Shown here one piece after another: positions 46,236 through 54,358 of a DNA stretch of 64,000 bases. The position numbers and the translations under genes were made by a program. This stretch comes from Paraferrimonas sedimenticola (lineage in GTDB: Bacteria; Pseudomonadota; Gammaproteobacteria; Enterobacterales; Shewanellaceae): assembly GCF_002282855.1 (NCBI RefSeq), contig NZ_NRIR01000001.1, forward strand, positions 496,001 to 560,000, in the 5' to 3' direction. A model generated the notes under the pieces. That model worked only from the letters and a program-made list of their open reading frames with translations, ran no database searches and was not told where the DNA came from. How positions within the stretch are numbered: position 1 is the stretch's first letter; the number at the start of each line of letters is the position of its first letter.

Positions 46236-46549
46236 AATTTAGCGCCTGCCTTGCGATGCAGCCTCATTGAGCCCTACATGTTAGGCTCTCAAAGACTACT
46301 TAGAATCAAAATAATCAGACATTGTAATATGAATTCGACATAAACACATCCGCCTACTCCTCCAATTTAGATAGAGGTAGTCGCCTTCCAGGGCGGCTTT
46401 AATCTCGTCCACATATCACATGCGATAGTATCCAGTCACTCATAGCTTAGGCTAGATTGTATCACTCGCTATTTCATTCTTTGGACTGCGCTAGAAAGGA
46501 ACTCCATGTTCTCGCACCAAGCAAGCCCAGCTCTTCGTATAGCAAAAAA

Positions 46550-46569
46550 CCGAAGCAAAAATGCTTCGG
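46550..46569 (-). terminator. Rho-independent terminator of the S46 peptidase gene
   Basis: CCGAAGC-AAAAAT-GCTTCGG forms a 7-bp stem. On the minus strand it is followed by TTTTTT. Confidence 0.8.
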
Positions 46570-46591
46570 CTTTTCAATTCGCTAGTAGCTA

Positions 46592-46615
46592 GATTCCCTC
46601 TTCCGTGAGAATGAC
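46592..46615. repeat. Decayed half of a GATTCCC...GAATGAC element
   Basis: GATTCCCTCTTCCGTGAGAATGAC resembles the right-hand hairpin of the MITE-like elements at 57194-57269 and 58744-58873, with several mismatches. Confidence 0.4.
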
Positions 46616-46682
46616 ACCTAAGAGTGTCGTGGGAACAACTGCCTGAGATTTCGTTGGATGACGGTGCAGCCCGCCAAACTCC

Positions 46683-48869
46683 CTACTCAACAATATCCAT
46701 CTCTTCAATCAGGTTAGTCGCACCGTCAACGTACTCCATCACCCACAGCATGTACTTCACGTCCACGTGGATTGAGCGGTTAAGCTCAGGGTCGTAATCC
46801 CAATCGCCAATGATTGACTCGTACACGCCATCAAACGCCAGGCCAACAAACTCCGCCTTGTCATTCAGGGTTGGCGAACCTGAGTTACCACCAGTGATGT
46901 CCAACGTACCCAGATAGTTAACCGGCACTGAGTTCAGCTCTTTGCTGACGTACGGGCCGTATTGCTTGGCTTTAATCAGGTCCAGTTGCTTTTGTGGCGA
47001 GTCAAACTCACCTTCGCCGGTGTACTTTTGGATGATGCCGTTTAGGGTAGTGAACGGCAGCATGGTCGCACCATCGTGCGGGCTGTAGCCTTTCACGTTA
47101 CCGTAGGTCACACGAAGCGTTGAGTTCGCATCTGCGTATACCGGCAGATTGTTGTCTTTGTAGTAAGCAATCAGGGCTTCCATGAACTTAGGACGGTAGG
47201 CCTGAATGTTACCCGACAGCTCTTCACCCGCTTCTTCCATGGCTTTGCGCTCGGCGTAAGTGGCTACGGCTAGCTGGATGAATGGGTCTTTGCTCTTCTC
47301 AAAGTCTGCAGTGGATTTCTCCATCCAGGCTTTGCGTGCTTCAAAGCTACCTAGCTCGCTCTTGGCGTACATCTTGTCCAATTGCTTGTCTAGCTTGGCT
47401 TCGTTCAGACCTTTGTTTAGGCCAAAGAACTTGTCCATAGACGCTAGGCGTTGGTCTTGTGGCAATGCTGCGTATTGGGTCAGCAAGTGCTTGAAGAACG
47501 CCTTGTCGATGTCCGCCACGTAGCGACGCTCAACGCGCTTAAGACCTTGCTCGAAGCGAGCCATGTCGCGCTCTTGGTAACCGCGCTTACGATCCGCATC
47601 GGCCTTAGTTTTTTCAATCGACAAGCGATACAGACGCTCAGCGGCTGATTTTAGCGACAAGTAACCCATGTAGCTCAGGTACAAATCGCGCTCTTGGGTG
47701 GCCATGTCTTGCTTAATCAGGTCGTTAAGCCCATTCAGCGCATTGCCGTAGCGAGCCAAGCGATCTTCATCCGCACTAATCCACTTCGCCAAGTTAGCTT
47801 CTAGCTCGGTTTTCTTAGCTTGTAGGTTGCCCTTGTTGTAGCTTTCAATCATCGAGCCAAAGTTCTTGGCGTAGTTGGCCAAGCCAGCGCGAGTTGAGGC
47901 GTAGGCTAGCGCTTCGTCTGAGCCAGGCTCGGTGCGAGTGTCGATGATGTTAATCAGGTCTTCGCGCAGCACCTTGGCGTTTGGATACGACCAGTTAAAG
48001 GTGTTGTCCACTTCAAGGCCGGTGCGATAGCGGTTGGTGCGACCTGGGTAGCCTAGAACCATTAAGAAGTCGCCGTCTTTTACCGAGGCTTTGCTTACTT
48101 TCAAGTGATGCTTAGGCTCGTATGGCACGTTGTCTTCTGAGTAGTCCGCTGGTTGGCCGTCTTTGCCTACGTAGGCGCGATAGAAGCCGTAGTCACCGGT
48201 GTGACGAGGCCACATCCAGTTATCGGTATCACCACCGAACTTACCAATGCTTGAAGCTGGCGCGTGTACCAAACGCACGTCGCGAATGGTCAGTTGTTTG
48301 AATAGGAAGTACTCAAGGCCACCGTGGAAGTTAACCACAGAGCAACGGTAGCGGTCATCGCTTTCACACTCGGCTACCAAGGCTTTCGAGTTCTTGTCGA
48401 CCGCGTCGTAGCGCTCAGAGCCGCTCATGCCATCAACGATGCCGGCAGTGACTTTGTCGGTTACTTCGGTGATTTCTTCGGTGACGTAAATGCGGCTACC
48501 CGGTGCCGCTGGCAACTCTTCGCTGTAGTTTTTAGCCAAGAAGCCGTTTTTCAGCAGGTTGTTGTCTTCGGTCGAGTTGTAGGAAATCGAGCCATAAACA
48601 CAGTGGTGGTTGGACGCCACCAAACCTTTGTCGGACAAGAAAGACGCGGTACAGCCACCAAGAGAAACGATGGCGCCCATTGGGAAGCCGGTCAGATCGG
48701 TCAGGTCTTTCGGGTCTAGTTTAAGACCAGCGTCTTTTAGCTTGTCGGCAATACCCGGCAGTTGATGCGGTTGCCACATGCCTTCGTCGGCTTGTACCTC
48801 TCCACTGATTGTGCCACTAAGCGCAAGTCCTGCACCTAGGGCAAGAGCAAGTACGGAAGGTTTTTTCAT
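46683..48869 (-). CDS. S46-family dipeptidyl peptidase, DPP7-like
   Basis: A 728-residue exported serine peptidase that removes N-terminal dipeptides in the periplasm. The ATG at 48869 gives a normal signal peptide (MKKPSVLALALGAGLALSG); a TTG six codons upstream is less likely. The catalytic histidine lies in SNHHCVYGS (H89) and the serine is S663 in TGGNSGSP; the long helical insert characteristic of S46 lies between them. Gly in LAFDGVYES at the specificity position suggests DPP7-like preference for hydrophobic residues rather than DPP11-like acidic residues; that is inferred from the family. It is monocistronic with its own terminator. Confidence 0.92.
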   Translation of the reverse strand: MKKPSVLALALGAGLALSGTISGEVQADEGMWQPHQLPGIADKLKDAGLKLDPKDLTDLTGFPMGAIVSLGGCTASFLSDKGLVASNHHCVYGSISYNSTEDNNLLKNGFLAKNYSEELPAAPGSRIYVTEEITEVTDKVTAGIVDGMSGSERYDAVDKNSKALVAECESDDRYRCSVVNFHGGLEYFLFKQLTIRDVRLVHAPASSIGKFGGDTDNWMWPRHTGDYGFYRAYVGKDGQPADYSEDNVPYEPKHHLKVSKASVKDGDFLMVLGYPGRTNRYRTGLEVDNTFNWSYPNAKVLREDLINIIDTRTEPGSDEALAYASTRAGLANYAKNFGSMIESYNKGNLQAKKTELEANLAKWISADEDRLARYGNALNGLNDLIKQDMATQERDLYLSYMGYLSLKSAAERLYRLSIEKTKADADRKRGYQERDMARFEQGLKRVERRYVADIDKAFFKHLLTQYAALPQDQRLASMDKFFGLNKGLNEAKLDKQLDKMYAKSELGSFEARKAWMEKSTADFEKSKDPFIQLAVATYAERKAMEEAGEELSGNIQAYRPKFMEALIAYYKDNNLPVYADANSTLRVTYGNVKGYSPHDGATMLPFTTLNGIIQKYTGEGEFDSPQKQLDLIKAKQYGPYVSKELNSVPVNYLGTLDITGGNSGSPTLNDKAEFVGLAFDGVYESIIGDWDYDPELNRSIHVDVKYMLWVMEYVDGATNLIEEMDIVE

Positions 48870-49033
48870 TGAAATCTGCCTTTTCAATTGGATTGTTTTT
48901 TTAGTGCAGGCAGTATGCGTGAATTTTAATAAAGTGTAAAACTGGGAATGTTTCAGGGTATTACGCCACCAAAAAGGCGTTGATATGACTCATAAATTGA
49001 CCACTTACCCCCAGATTTAACAAAACTGCACAC

Positions 49034-49048
49034 AGGGGACTGTCCCCT
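49034..49048. repeat. REP-like palindrome, copy 3 (AGGGGACTGTCCCCT)
   Basis: Identical to the copy at 1004-1018, including the preceding C. It lies in the short gap upstream of the S46 gene and downstream of nlpI. Confidence 0.7.
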
Positions 49049-49090
49049 ATTTTTGGGGTTGCGCTAAGTGGTTGGGATTTATAGGGAATT

Positions 49091-49120
49091 GTATCCACAG
49101 GCGAAAATACCTGTGGATAC
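49091..49120. repeat. Inverted repeat GTATCCACAGG/CCTGTGGATAC after nlpI
   Basis: A perfect 11-bp inverted repeat with an 8-bp loop, 19 bp past the nlpI stop. It has no T-run on the nlpI side, so termination is uncertain. Each arm contains TATCCACA, one base short of a DnaA box. Confidence 0.55.
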
Positions 49121-49138
49121 TGGTTCTAAAGGGTGAGA

Positions 49139-50059
49139 CTAGATTTGTTCGGCGCGTTCTGCGCGTAGCTTGGCGAATTTCTCGGCCAGCTCGTTGCGGA
49201 TATTCTCAAGCTCGATGCGAGCGTAACGGTACTCGACGAAGTCGTGCACATTGGTACCCAGGGTTAGCTTGAACAGGTTAACTGCGTTTTTGTAGTTGCC
49301 CTTGGCTTGCTCGAGTTTACCCAAGTAGAAATAGGCCTCGCACATGCGCTCGGCAAACTGATTGGGGTAAGTTAGGTCTTTCTTGGCCAAGGTAAACAGC
49401 TCGTCGGTGTTAATTTTACCCAGCACCCGATCCACAATTGCTGCATCCCACTTGTTAGTATCTAGCGCTTTGCGGTTCTCGATAAGATTCGCCATCGCCG
49501 CCGCTTCGTCTTTCTTCGACTCTGCGAGGTACAACCACAGCGCGCGATAACCATCGGCCGGTTGGAATTCTAAGAACTTGGTCATGTCTTCAACCGACAG
49601 GTCGACACGGTCGGCGTAGTACAGCGCTATGCCTCGATTGAGATAGGCGTAGTCGTACTCAGGCGCCAACTCCAATACCGCATCAAAGGCTTCAAAGGCC
49701 GAGCTAAATTCACGGTCTTGAGTGAAGTAGATGCCGATAAAGTTATAAGCGTCCGCCAAGTCAGGGGCAATTTTGACCACTTGGTGGAAGTCCAGGCGCG
49801 CCATGGTACGCAGGCCTAAACGGTCATACAGCACGCCGCGCTCGTACATAAAGCGCACACGCTGGTTTTGGTCCAGTTCGTCGGAGTGCAGCATTTCGTT
49901 GAGGCGAGCCAGCTGCAGCTCGTTTTTGTAATTGATGCTAGCGGGAACCACTAAAGGCAGCAGACGATCTTCATCGTTTTGCGTTGTCGAAGAGGTGGCG
50001 GCGCAGCCGCTAATAGCCAGCGCTACAAGAGCAGCGCTCAAGCCTTTGTAAAAGCTCAT
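49139..50059 (-). CDS. nlpI: Lipoprotein NlpI, TPR adaptor
   Basis: Outer-membrane lipoprotein that, in E. coli, brings peptidoglycan endopeptidases to the protease Prc. I chose the ATG at 50059, with GAGAAC before it, rather than a TTG four codons upstream. The signal peptide ends in the lipobox AISGC. Several TPR repeats follow (for example ADAYNFIGIYFTQDREFSSAFEAFD and YDYAYLNRGIALYYADRVDLS). Its place directly after pnp is the conserved gammaproteobacterial arrangement. Confidence 0.9.
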   Translation of the reverse strand: MSFYKGLSAALVALAISGCAATSSTTQNDEDRLLPLVVPASINYKNELQLARLNEMLHSDELDQNQRVRFMYERGVLYDRLGLRTMARLDFHQVVKIAPDLADAYNFIGIYFTQDREFSSAFEAFDAVLELAPEYDYAYLNRGIALYYADRVDLSVEDMTKFLEFQPADGYRALWLYLAESKKDEAAAMANLIENRKALDTNKWDAAIVDRVLGKINTDELFTLAKKDLTYPNQFAERMCEAYFYLGKLEQAKGNYKNAVNLFKLTLGTNVHDFVEYRYARIELENIRNELAEKFAKLRAERAEQI

Positions 50060-50120
50060 ATTTGTTCTCAATTGTCGCCAAGGACCGAAGGAAACTCAGG
50101 TGCAAAGTCTGATAGTAGCA

Positions 50121-50148
50121 AAAAGGGAAGCCCATGGGCTCCCCTTTT
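50121..50148 (-). terminator. Terminator between pnp and nlpI
   Basis: GGGAAGC/GCTCCCC pair with one mismatch around a CCATGG loop and are extended by an A/T tract. On the minus strand a T-run follows. It lies 37 bp after pnp, so nlpI is partly insulated from pnp read-through. Confidence 0.75.
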
Positions 50149-50184
50149 TTTCAGACAGTCGCTTTAGTCGCGAGTTCCATGAAA

Positions 50185-52275
50185 TTACTCGGCTTTAGCA
50201 GCCACTTCTTTCATAGATAGACGGATGCGGCCTTGACGGTCAACTTCCATCACTTTCACGTCGACTTCCTGACCCACTTCTAGGTGATCAGATACTGCCG
50301 ATACGCGCTCTTCAGCGATTTGCGAGATGTGTACCAGACCGTCTTTACCCGGCAGGATGTTCACAAACGCACCGAAGTCTACGATACGAGCCACTTTACC
50401 TTTGTAGATGTTACCCACTTCTACGTCGGCAGTGATGGCTTCGATCTTAGATACCGCCAAGCGAGACGCGTCGCCGTCGGTAGAAGCAATCTTAACAGTA
50501 CCGTCGTCATCGATTTCGATGGTGGTGCCGGTCTCTTCGGTCAGAGCACGGATGTTGGCGCCGCCTTTACCGATAACGTCACGGATCTTGTCAGGGTTGA
50601 TCTTGATGGTGGTGATGCGAGGTGCGTGGTCAGACAATTCTTCACGAGCACCGTCAATTGCGCTATCCATAACGTTTAGGATGTGGATACGCGCACCGTA
50701 GGCTTGGTTCAGAGCGATCTGCATGATCTCCTGAGTAATACCTTCGATCTTGATGTCCATCTGTAGCGCGGTGATACCGTCACGGGTACCGGCTACTTTA
50801 AAGTCCATGTCGCCCAAGTGGTCTTCGTCGCCTAGGATGTCAGAAAGAACAACGAAATCGTCGCCTTCTTTAACCAGACCCATAGCGATACCCGCTACAG
50901 AAGCCTTAATTGGCACACCAGCGTCCATCAGAGCCAGTGAAGAGCCACACACAGAAGCCATAGAAGAAGAACCGTTAGATTCGGTGATTTCCGATACCAG
51001 ACGTACTGTGTACGGGAATTCTTCGATGCTTGGCATAACCGCTTGGATACCGCGCTTAGCTAGCTTACCGTGGCCGATTTCACGACGCTTAGGTGAGCCC
51101 ATCATGCCAGTTTCACCCACACAATATGGAGGGAAGTTGTAGTGCAGCATGAAGCGAGAAGTGCGCTCGCCAGTGATTGAGTCAATCATCTGTGCGTCAC
51201 GCTCGGTACCTAGAGTCGCAGTTACTAGCGCCTGAGTTTCACCGCGGGTGAACAGTGCTGAACCGTGAGTACGTGGTAGAACGCCAGCCAATACAGACAG
51301 AGCGCGAACCATGTCAGGCGAGCGACCGTCGATGCGTGGCTCACCAGCAACAACGCGGGTACGTACCACTTGTTTTTCTAGCGAGCTTAGCGCGCCAGAG
51401 ATTTCGCCAGCGTCCAGAGTCTCGTCAGCAGCGGTCAACGCTTCGATAGCAGCGGCTTTTACTTCGCCAACACGCTCGTAGCGCTCAGACTTGGTGCTAA
51501 TGGTGTAAGCGTCTTTCAGGCCTTGCTCGGCTTGTGCTTTAACCTTGGCAGCTAGGTCTTCGTTCTTAGCAGGAGCAGTCCAGTCCCAACGTGGCTTACC
51601 AGCTTCAGCAGCAAACTCGCTGATAGCATTGATTACTTTGCGCCCTTGCTCGTGACCGTAAACAACCGCACCTAGCATCACGTCTTCAGGCAGACGCTCA
51701 GCTTCTGACTCAACCATCAATACCGCACTGTCGGTACCAGCAACCACTAGATCCAGCTTAGAAACTGCTAAGGCGTCAGCCGACGGGTTTAGGACGTATT
51801 CGCCGTTGTCATAACCAACGCGAGCGGCGCCGATTGGACCATTGAATGGGATACCAGAGATAGACAGCGCTGCAGAAGTACCAATCATAGATACGATGTC
51901 AGGCTGGATTTGTGGGTCAACCGATACCACGGTGATAACCACTTGAACTTCGTTTTTGAAACCGTCAGGGAATAGAGGACGGATAGGACGGTCGATCAGA
52001 CGAGCGATCAGAGTTTCTTCTTCACCCGGACGGCCTTCACGCTTGAAGAAACCACCTGGGATTTTACCGGCCGCGTAGGCCTTCTCTTGATAGTTAACGG
52101 TTAGCGGGAAGAAACCTTTAGTCGGATCGGCTTCCTTTTTGCCCACTACAGTGACCAACACTGTAGTGTCTCCCATACTTGCAAGTACTGCTGCATCGGC
52201 TTGGCGTGCCATCACGCCGGTTTCTAGGGTTACTGTATGCGAGCCGTACTCAAAACTTTTTACGATTGGATTCAC
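50185..52275 (-). CDS. pnp: Polyribonucleotide nucleotidyltransferase (PNPase)
   Basis: 3'-to-5' phosphorolytic exoribonuclease of the RNA degradosome. Of 696 residues, two RNase PH domains ([34 protein letters not shown]) flank a helical linker. The catalytic-type region [16 protein letters not shown] is intact. The KH domain has [13 protein letters not shown], and the S1 domain has [26 protein letters not shown]. The start aligns with the family. E. coli has about 15 more C-terminal residues. It is normally directly after rpsO, but here four genes lie between them. Confidence 0.98.
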   Translation of the reverse strand: MNPIVKSFEYGSHTVTLETGVMARQADAAVLASMGDTTVLVTVVGKKEADPTKGFFPLTVNYQEKAYAAGKIPGGFFKREGRPGEEETLIARLIDRPIRPLFPDGFKNEVQVVITVVSVDPQIQPDIVSMIGTSAALSISGIPFNGPIGAARVGYDNGEYVLNPSADALAVSKLDLVVAGTDSAVLMVESEAERLPEDVMLGAVVYGHEQGRKVINAISEFAAEAGKPRWDWTAPAKNEDLAAKVKAQAEQGLKDAYTISTKSERYERVGEVKAAAIEALTAADETLDAGEISGALSSLEKQVVRTRVVAGEPRIDGRSPDMVRALSVLAGVLPRTHGSALFTRGETQALVTATLGTERDAQMIDSITGERTSRFMLHYNFPPYCVGETGMMGSPKRREIGHGKLAKRGIQAVMPSIEEFPYTVRLVSEITESNGSSSMASVCGSSLALMDAGVPIKASVAGIAMGLVKEGDDFVVLSDILGDEDHLGDMDFKVAGTRDGITALQMDIKIEGITQEIMQIALNQAYGARIHILNVMDSAIDGAREELSDHAPRITTIKINPDKIRDVIGKGGANIRALTEETGTTIEIDDDGTVKIASTDGDASRLAVSKIEAITADVEVGNIYKGKVARIVDFGAFVNILPGKDGLVHISQIAEERVSAVSDHLEVGQEVDVKVMEVDRQGRIRLSMKEVAAKAE

Positions 52276-52364
52276 TTTACCAATTCCTTCATCAACTTAT
52301 TTCTTAAAAATTCGTGGCATAGTATACGCTAACCACCTTGAAAAGATAGTGACAGCCAAAAAAA

Positions 52365-52389
52365 GCGCCTCGCTTATTAGACGAGGCGC
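52365..52389 (-). terminator. Rho-independent terminator upstream of pnp
   Basis: GCGCCTCG/CGAGGCGC is an 8-bp stem with a 9-base loop, followed by a T8 run on the minus strand. It ends the transcript of the gene at 52421, so pnp needs its own promoter in the 90 bp that follow. Confidence 0.88.
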
Positions 52390-52420
52390 AACTGGTTAGA
52401 TACCTATGGGAAATCGGTAG

Positions 52421-52798
52421 TTAGAGGCTAGATTCGTCGCTGGTTTTCAGAGCAAAACACGCCGCTACGGCCAAAATAGCCACCAGCCAGCTCAACCAAC
52501 TGACGCTCATTGAGCTGGTCAAGCTTTCGGCTACGCCAGTTTGTGAAACGCCTAGGTATTTAGGCATGGCTAGGGTTAGCGCTTCGCTCAGACGGCTCAA
52601 GCTGCCGCTTAGCAATGTCGCCCACTGCCCTAACGGCAGCCAAAATAGCGCAGAAAAACAGCTAATTAGCGCAATTGTCGCCATACCCCAGCGGGTGGTT
52701 TGCTGGCGCACTTGAATGCGGGTCACCACACGTTGGCTAAAGCCGTGGTCTTCAATCGGCGCTAGCTCTTGGCTGAGTAACTGGTCTAGCTCTTTCAT
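52421..52798 (-). CDS. Small membrane protein, possible anti-sigma factor
   Basis: A 125-residue protein with a cytoplasmic N-terminus (MKELDQLLSQEL...) and two hydrophobic helices at about 40-60 and 98-118. It lies downstream of an ECF sigma gene on the same strand, separated by 242 bp. The short helical N-terminus plus membrane helices suggest an anti-sigma-like or DUF-type membrane partner. No zinc-binding HxxxCxxC motif is present, so this is inference from position. Confidence 0.6.
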   Translation of the reverse strand: MKELDQLLSQELAPIEDHGFSQRVVTRIQVRQQTTRWGMATIALISCFSALFWLPLGQWATLLSGSLSRLSEALTLAMPKYLGVSQTGVAESLTSSMSVSWLSWLVAILAVAACFALKTSDESSL

Positions 52799-52800
52799 AA

Positions 52801-52833
52801 CGCTCTCTCTTAACGCTCTCTCTTAACGCTCTC
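52801..52833. repeat. 13-bp tandem repeat in the leader of the 52421 gene
   Basis: Two full copies of CGCTCTCTCTTAA and a partial third lie directly before the start codon. On the coding strand they give repeated GAGAG stretches, which could act as several ribosome-binding sites. Confidence 0.75.
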
Positions 52834-53040
52834 GTTTCGCACCGGTTTGGGCGCGGAGTTTAGGGCTGTCACAAGCCCTATCTGGTGTTCGGTTCGTTGC
52901 CGTATTGCTGGCCTTATCTCATGTCATATCGGCTTTGTGCAGGCCTTTCTAGCTGCTAGGTTTCTCACCGAGTTACAGGTCATGTTACCTGCCAGGTTTT
53001 CGCCGTGTTAATGGCCCTTTCGACTAGCCTCTGGGCTGTT

Positions 53041-53622
53041 TCAAGCAACACTGTCCACTGCTATACGCACCTTTTGCTGCAACAGTTCAGTCAATCGAGT
53101 TTTTGCTCGAGTGATGTGACTCTTTACACTGCCCAGAGGCATCTCTAACTGATTGCTGATTTCGCTATGGCTATAGCCAAAGGCGAAGTGCAAGGTCAAA
53201 CAGGCGCGCTGTTCCGTAGATAACTGGGTCATGGCTCGCTCGAGATCTCGTGTGGCCTCAGCGCCCGCCATGCCACCATCGCTACTTGGGCTGTCTTGAG
53301 TATTAGACACACTCTGCTCGTCAAAAGGTTGCAACGGCTTTTGCTGTCGCAGCTTGTTCAAGTACTCAAAGTAGGCAATCTTAAACAGCCAGTCTTGCAA
53401 ACTGCCCTCGCCTCGAAAGCTGGCTAACTTGTCGAAGGCCTTTATCAGAGTGTCTTGGGCCAGGTCATCGGCATCGGCCCATTGGTTTTTACACAAACGC
53501 CGACAGTATTGGCGCAACGCCTGCTGATAGTGTTTGGCCAGTACGCCAAAGGCCTTGGCATCGCGTCCATTAGCGGCCAAGGCAATCCATTGCGCTTCGT
53601 TGTCCAGTGGCGTAACAGCCAT
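53041..53622 (-). CDS. ECF-type RNA polymerase sigma factor
   Basis: A 193-residue sigma-70 family protein with only regions 2 and 4. Region 2 has ADADDLAQDTLIKAFDKL and SLQDWLFKIAYFEYLNKLR. Region 4 has LSTEQRACLTLHFAFGYSHSE and the recognition helix MPLGSVKSHITRAKTRL. The linker is long and Ser/Asp-rich. It is co-directional with a DUF6249 gene (9-bp gap) and a possible anti-sigma gene. Target genes cannot be told. Confidence 0.88.
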   Translation of the reverse strand: MAVTPLDNEAQWIALAANGRDAKAFGVLAKHYQQALRQYCRRLCKNQWADADDLAQDTLIKAFDKLASFRGEGSLQDWLFKIAYFEYLNKLRQQKPLQPFDEQSVSNTQDSPSSDGGMAGAEATRDLERAMTQLSTEQRACLTLHFAFGYSHSEISNQLEMPLGSVKSHITRAKTRLTELLQQKVRIAVDSVA

Positions 53623-53631
53623 TGTCGATAA

Positions 53632-53991
53632 CTAGTCCTGTGCTTTACGAGAGCGCAGCCAGTACAAAATCAGATAAGCCAGACCAATCGCTAGAGGGAA
53701 CATGGCAATCATGGCCAGCTCTTTGGCCTCAGCGCCATACATACCGAAGATGTACAGTGCTACCGCCATGAATACGGACAACAGACCGCGAAACAAATCG
53801 CCCATGCCGTCGTTCTTTTTGGTAGTGGCTAGCTGCTCTAGCAGTTCCGGCGATAACGCCTGCCCCGCTTCAATCAGCTTTTGAATGGTCTTATGCTGCT
53901 CCGCTTTGGCCTTAGCAGAGAAGTGAAAGTATCCCCAAATCACTGTGGTGATACAGATAAATAAGATGATAGGTACGAGTTCGATTTGCAT
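53632..53991 (-). CDS. DUF6249-type membrane protein
   Basis: A 119-residue protein. One N-terminal helix (about 5-23) is followed by a charged segment (AEQHKTIQKLIEAGQALSPELLEQL) and two C-terminal helices (68-88, 92-112). This layout and the KTIQKLIEAGQALSPEL block fit DUF6249, small inner-membrane proteins often encoded just before ECF sigma factors. AAGGA precedes the ATG. It is probably translated together with the sigma factor. Confidence 0.72.
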   Translation of the reverse strand: MQIELVPIILFICITTVIWGYFHFSAKAKAEQHKTIQKLIEAGQALSPELLEQLATTKKNDGMGDLFRGLLSVFMAVALYIFGMYGAEAKELAMIAMFPLAIGLAYLILYWLRSRKAQD

Positions 53992-54127
53992 CCGTTGTTT
54001 TCCTTTTTAGCAACTTACTTACCTAGACACAGTAAGCTTGCCATTTGGATGCACTAGCAGGCAAAAAAGTTTTGGGTGGGCGATTCTAGCTCCCCGACGC
54101 CGTCGTTCCCCACTTCACGCCCCGCTT

Positions 54128-54211
54128 GTCATTCCCAACTCCTCCCTTGTCATTCCCAACTCCCACCTTGTCATTCCAAACTCCCAGCTTGTCATTCCCA
54201 ACTTGATTGGG
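54128..54211. repeat. 21-bp tandem array of GTCATTCCCAACTCC units
   Basis: GTCATTCC occurs at 54128, 54149, 54170 and 54191, exactly 21 bp apart, followed each time by CCAACT- or CAAACT-like sequence. The last unit is the left end of the MITE-like element at 54191. Confidence 0.85.
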
Positions 54212-54267
54212 AATCTAGCCAGTTGCTACTCGCTGTTGGGTAGATCCCCAGTCAAGCTGAGGATGAC
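54191..54267. mobile_element. MITE-like element, copy 1
   Basis: Starts GTCATTCCC and ends GGATGAC. The left hairpin is ATTCCCAACTTGATTGGGAAT, followed by CTAGCCAGTTGC, nearly the same as the element at 57194. It encodes no protein, so any movement would need a transposase elsewhere. Confidence 0.65.
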
Positions 54268-54302
54268 AGCAGTAGCAAACTGAGGATGACAGCAGTAGCA
54301 AA
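54257..54302. repeat. 23-bp tandem duplication at the right end of MITE copy 1
   Basis: CTGAGGATGACAGCAGTAGC plus AAA occurs twice back to back. It contains the GGATGAC end of the element, so the right end has been duplicated just as the left end has. Confidence 0.8.
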
Positions 54303-54325
54303 TTGCGTACAACAACCACAAAAAA

Positions 54326-54342
54326 GCGGCCTTAAAGACCGC
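54326..54342 (-). terminator. Terminator of the lipoprotein gene
   Basis: On the minus strand GCGGTCT-TTA-AGGCCGC is followed by TTTTTT; the 7-bp stem has one G-T pair. Confidence 0.7.
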
Positions 54343-54358
54343 CTCAAACAAAGTAACT

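Larger units (their letters stand above)
46236..46682 (-). other. Noncoding right boundary of the defence island
   Basis: No gene is seen. The part near 46236-46450 should hold the sspBCD promoter and includes small GC hairpins (GAGCC...GGCTC near 46270-46290; CGCC...GGCG near 46390). The rest holds the S46 peptidase terminator and a decayed MITE half (46592-46615). The base composition returns to that of the core genes across this stretch. No tRNA, integrase or transposase is present. Confidence 0.5.
54000..54358. other. Repeat-rich noncoding region
   Basis: No gene is seen. It holds a 21-bp tandem array, a GTCATTCC MITE-like element, a 23-bp tandem duplication and the terminator of the lipoprotein gene, all listed separately. 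Confidence 0.65.

Noticed and set aside
54128-54302. Possible CRISPR array from the 21-bp periodic repeats
   Set aside because: Units are directly adjacent without unique spacers, repeats are too short and degenerate, and no cas gene is present.
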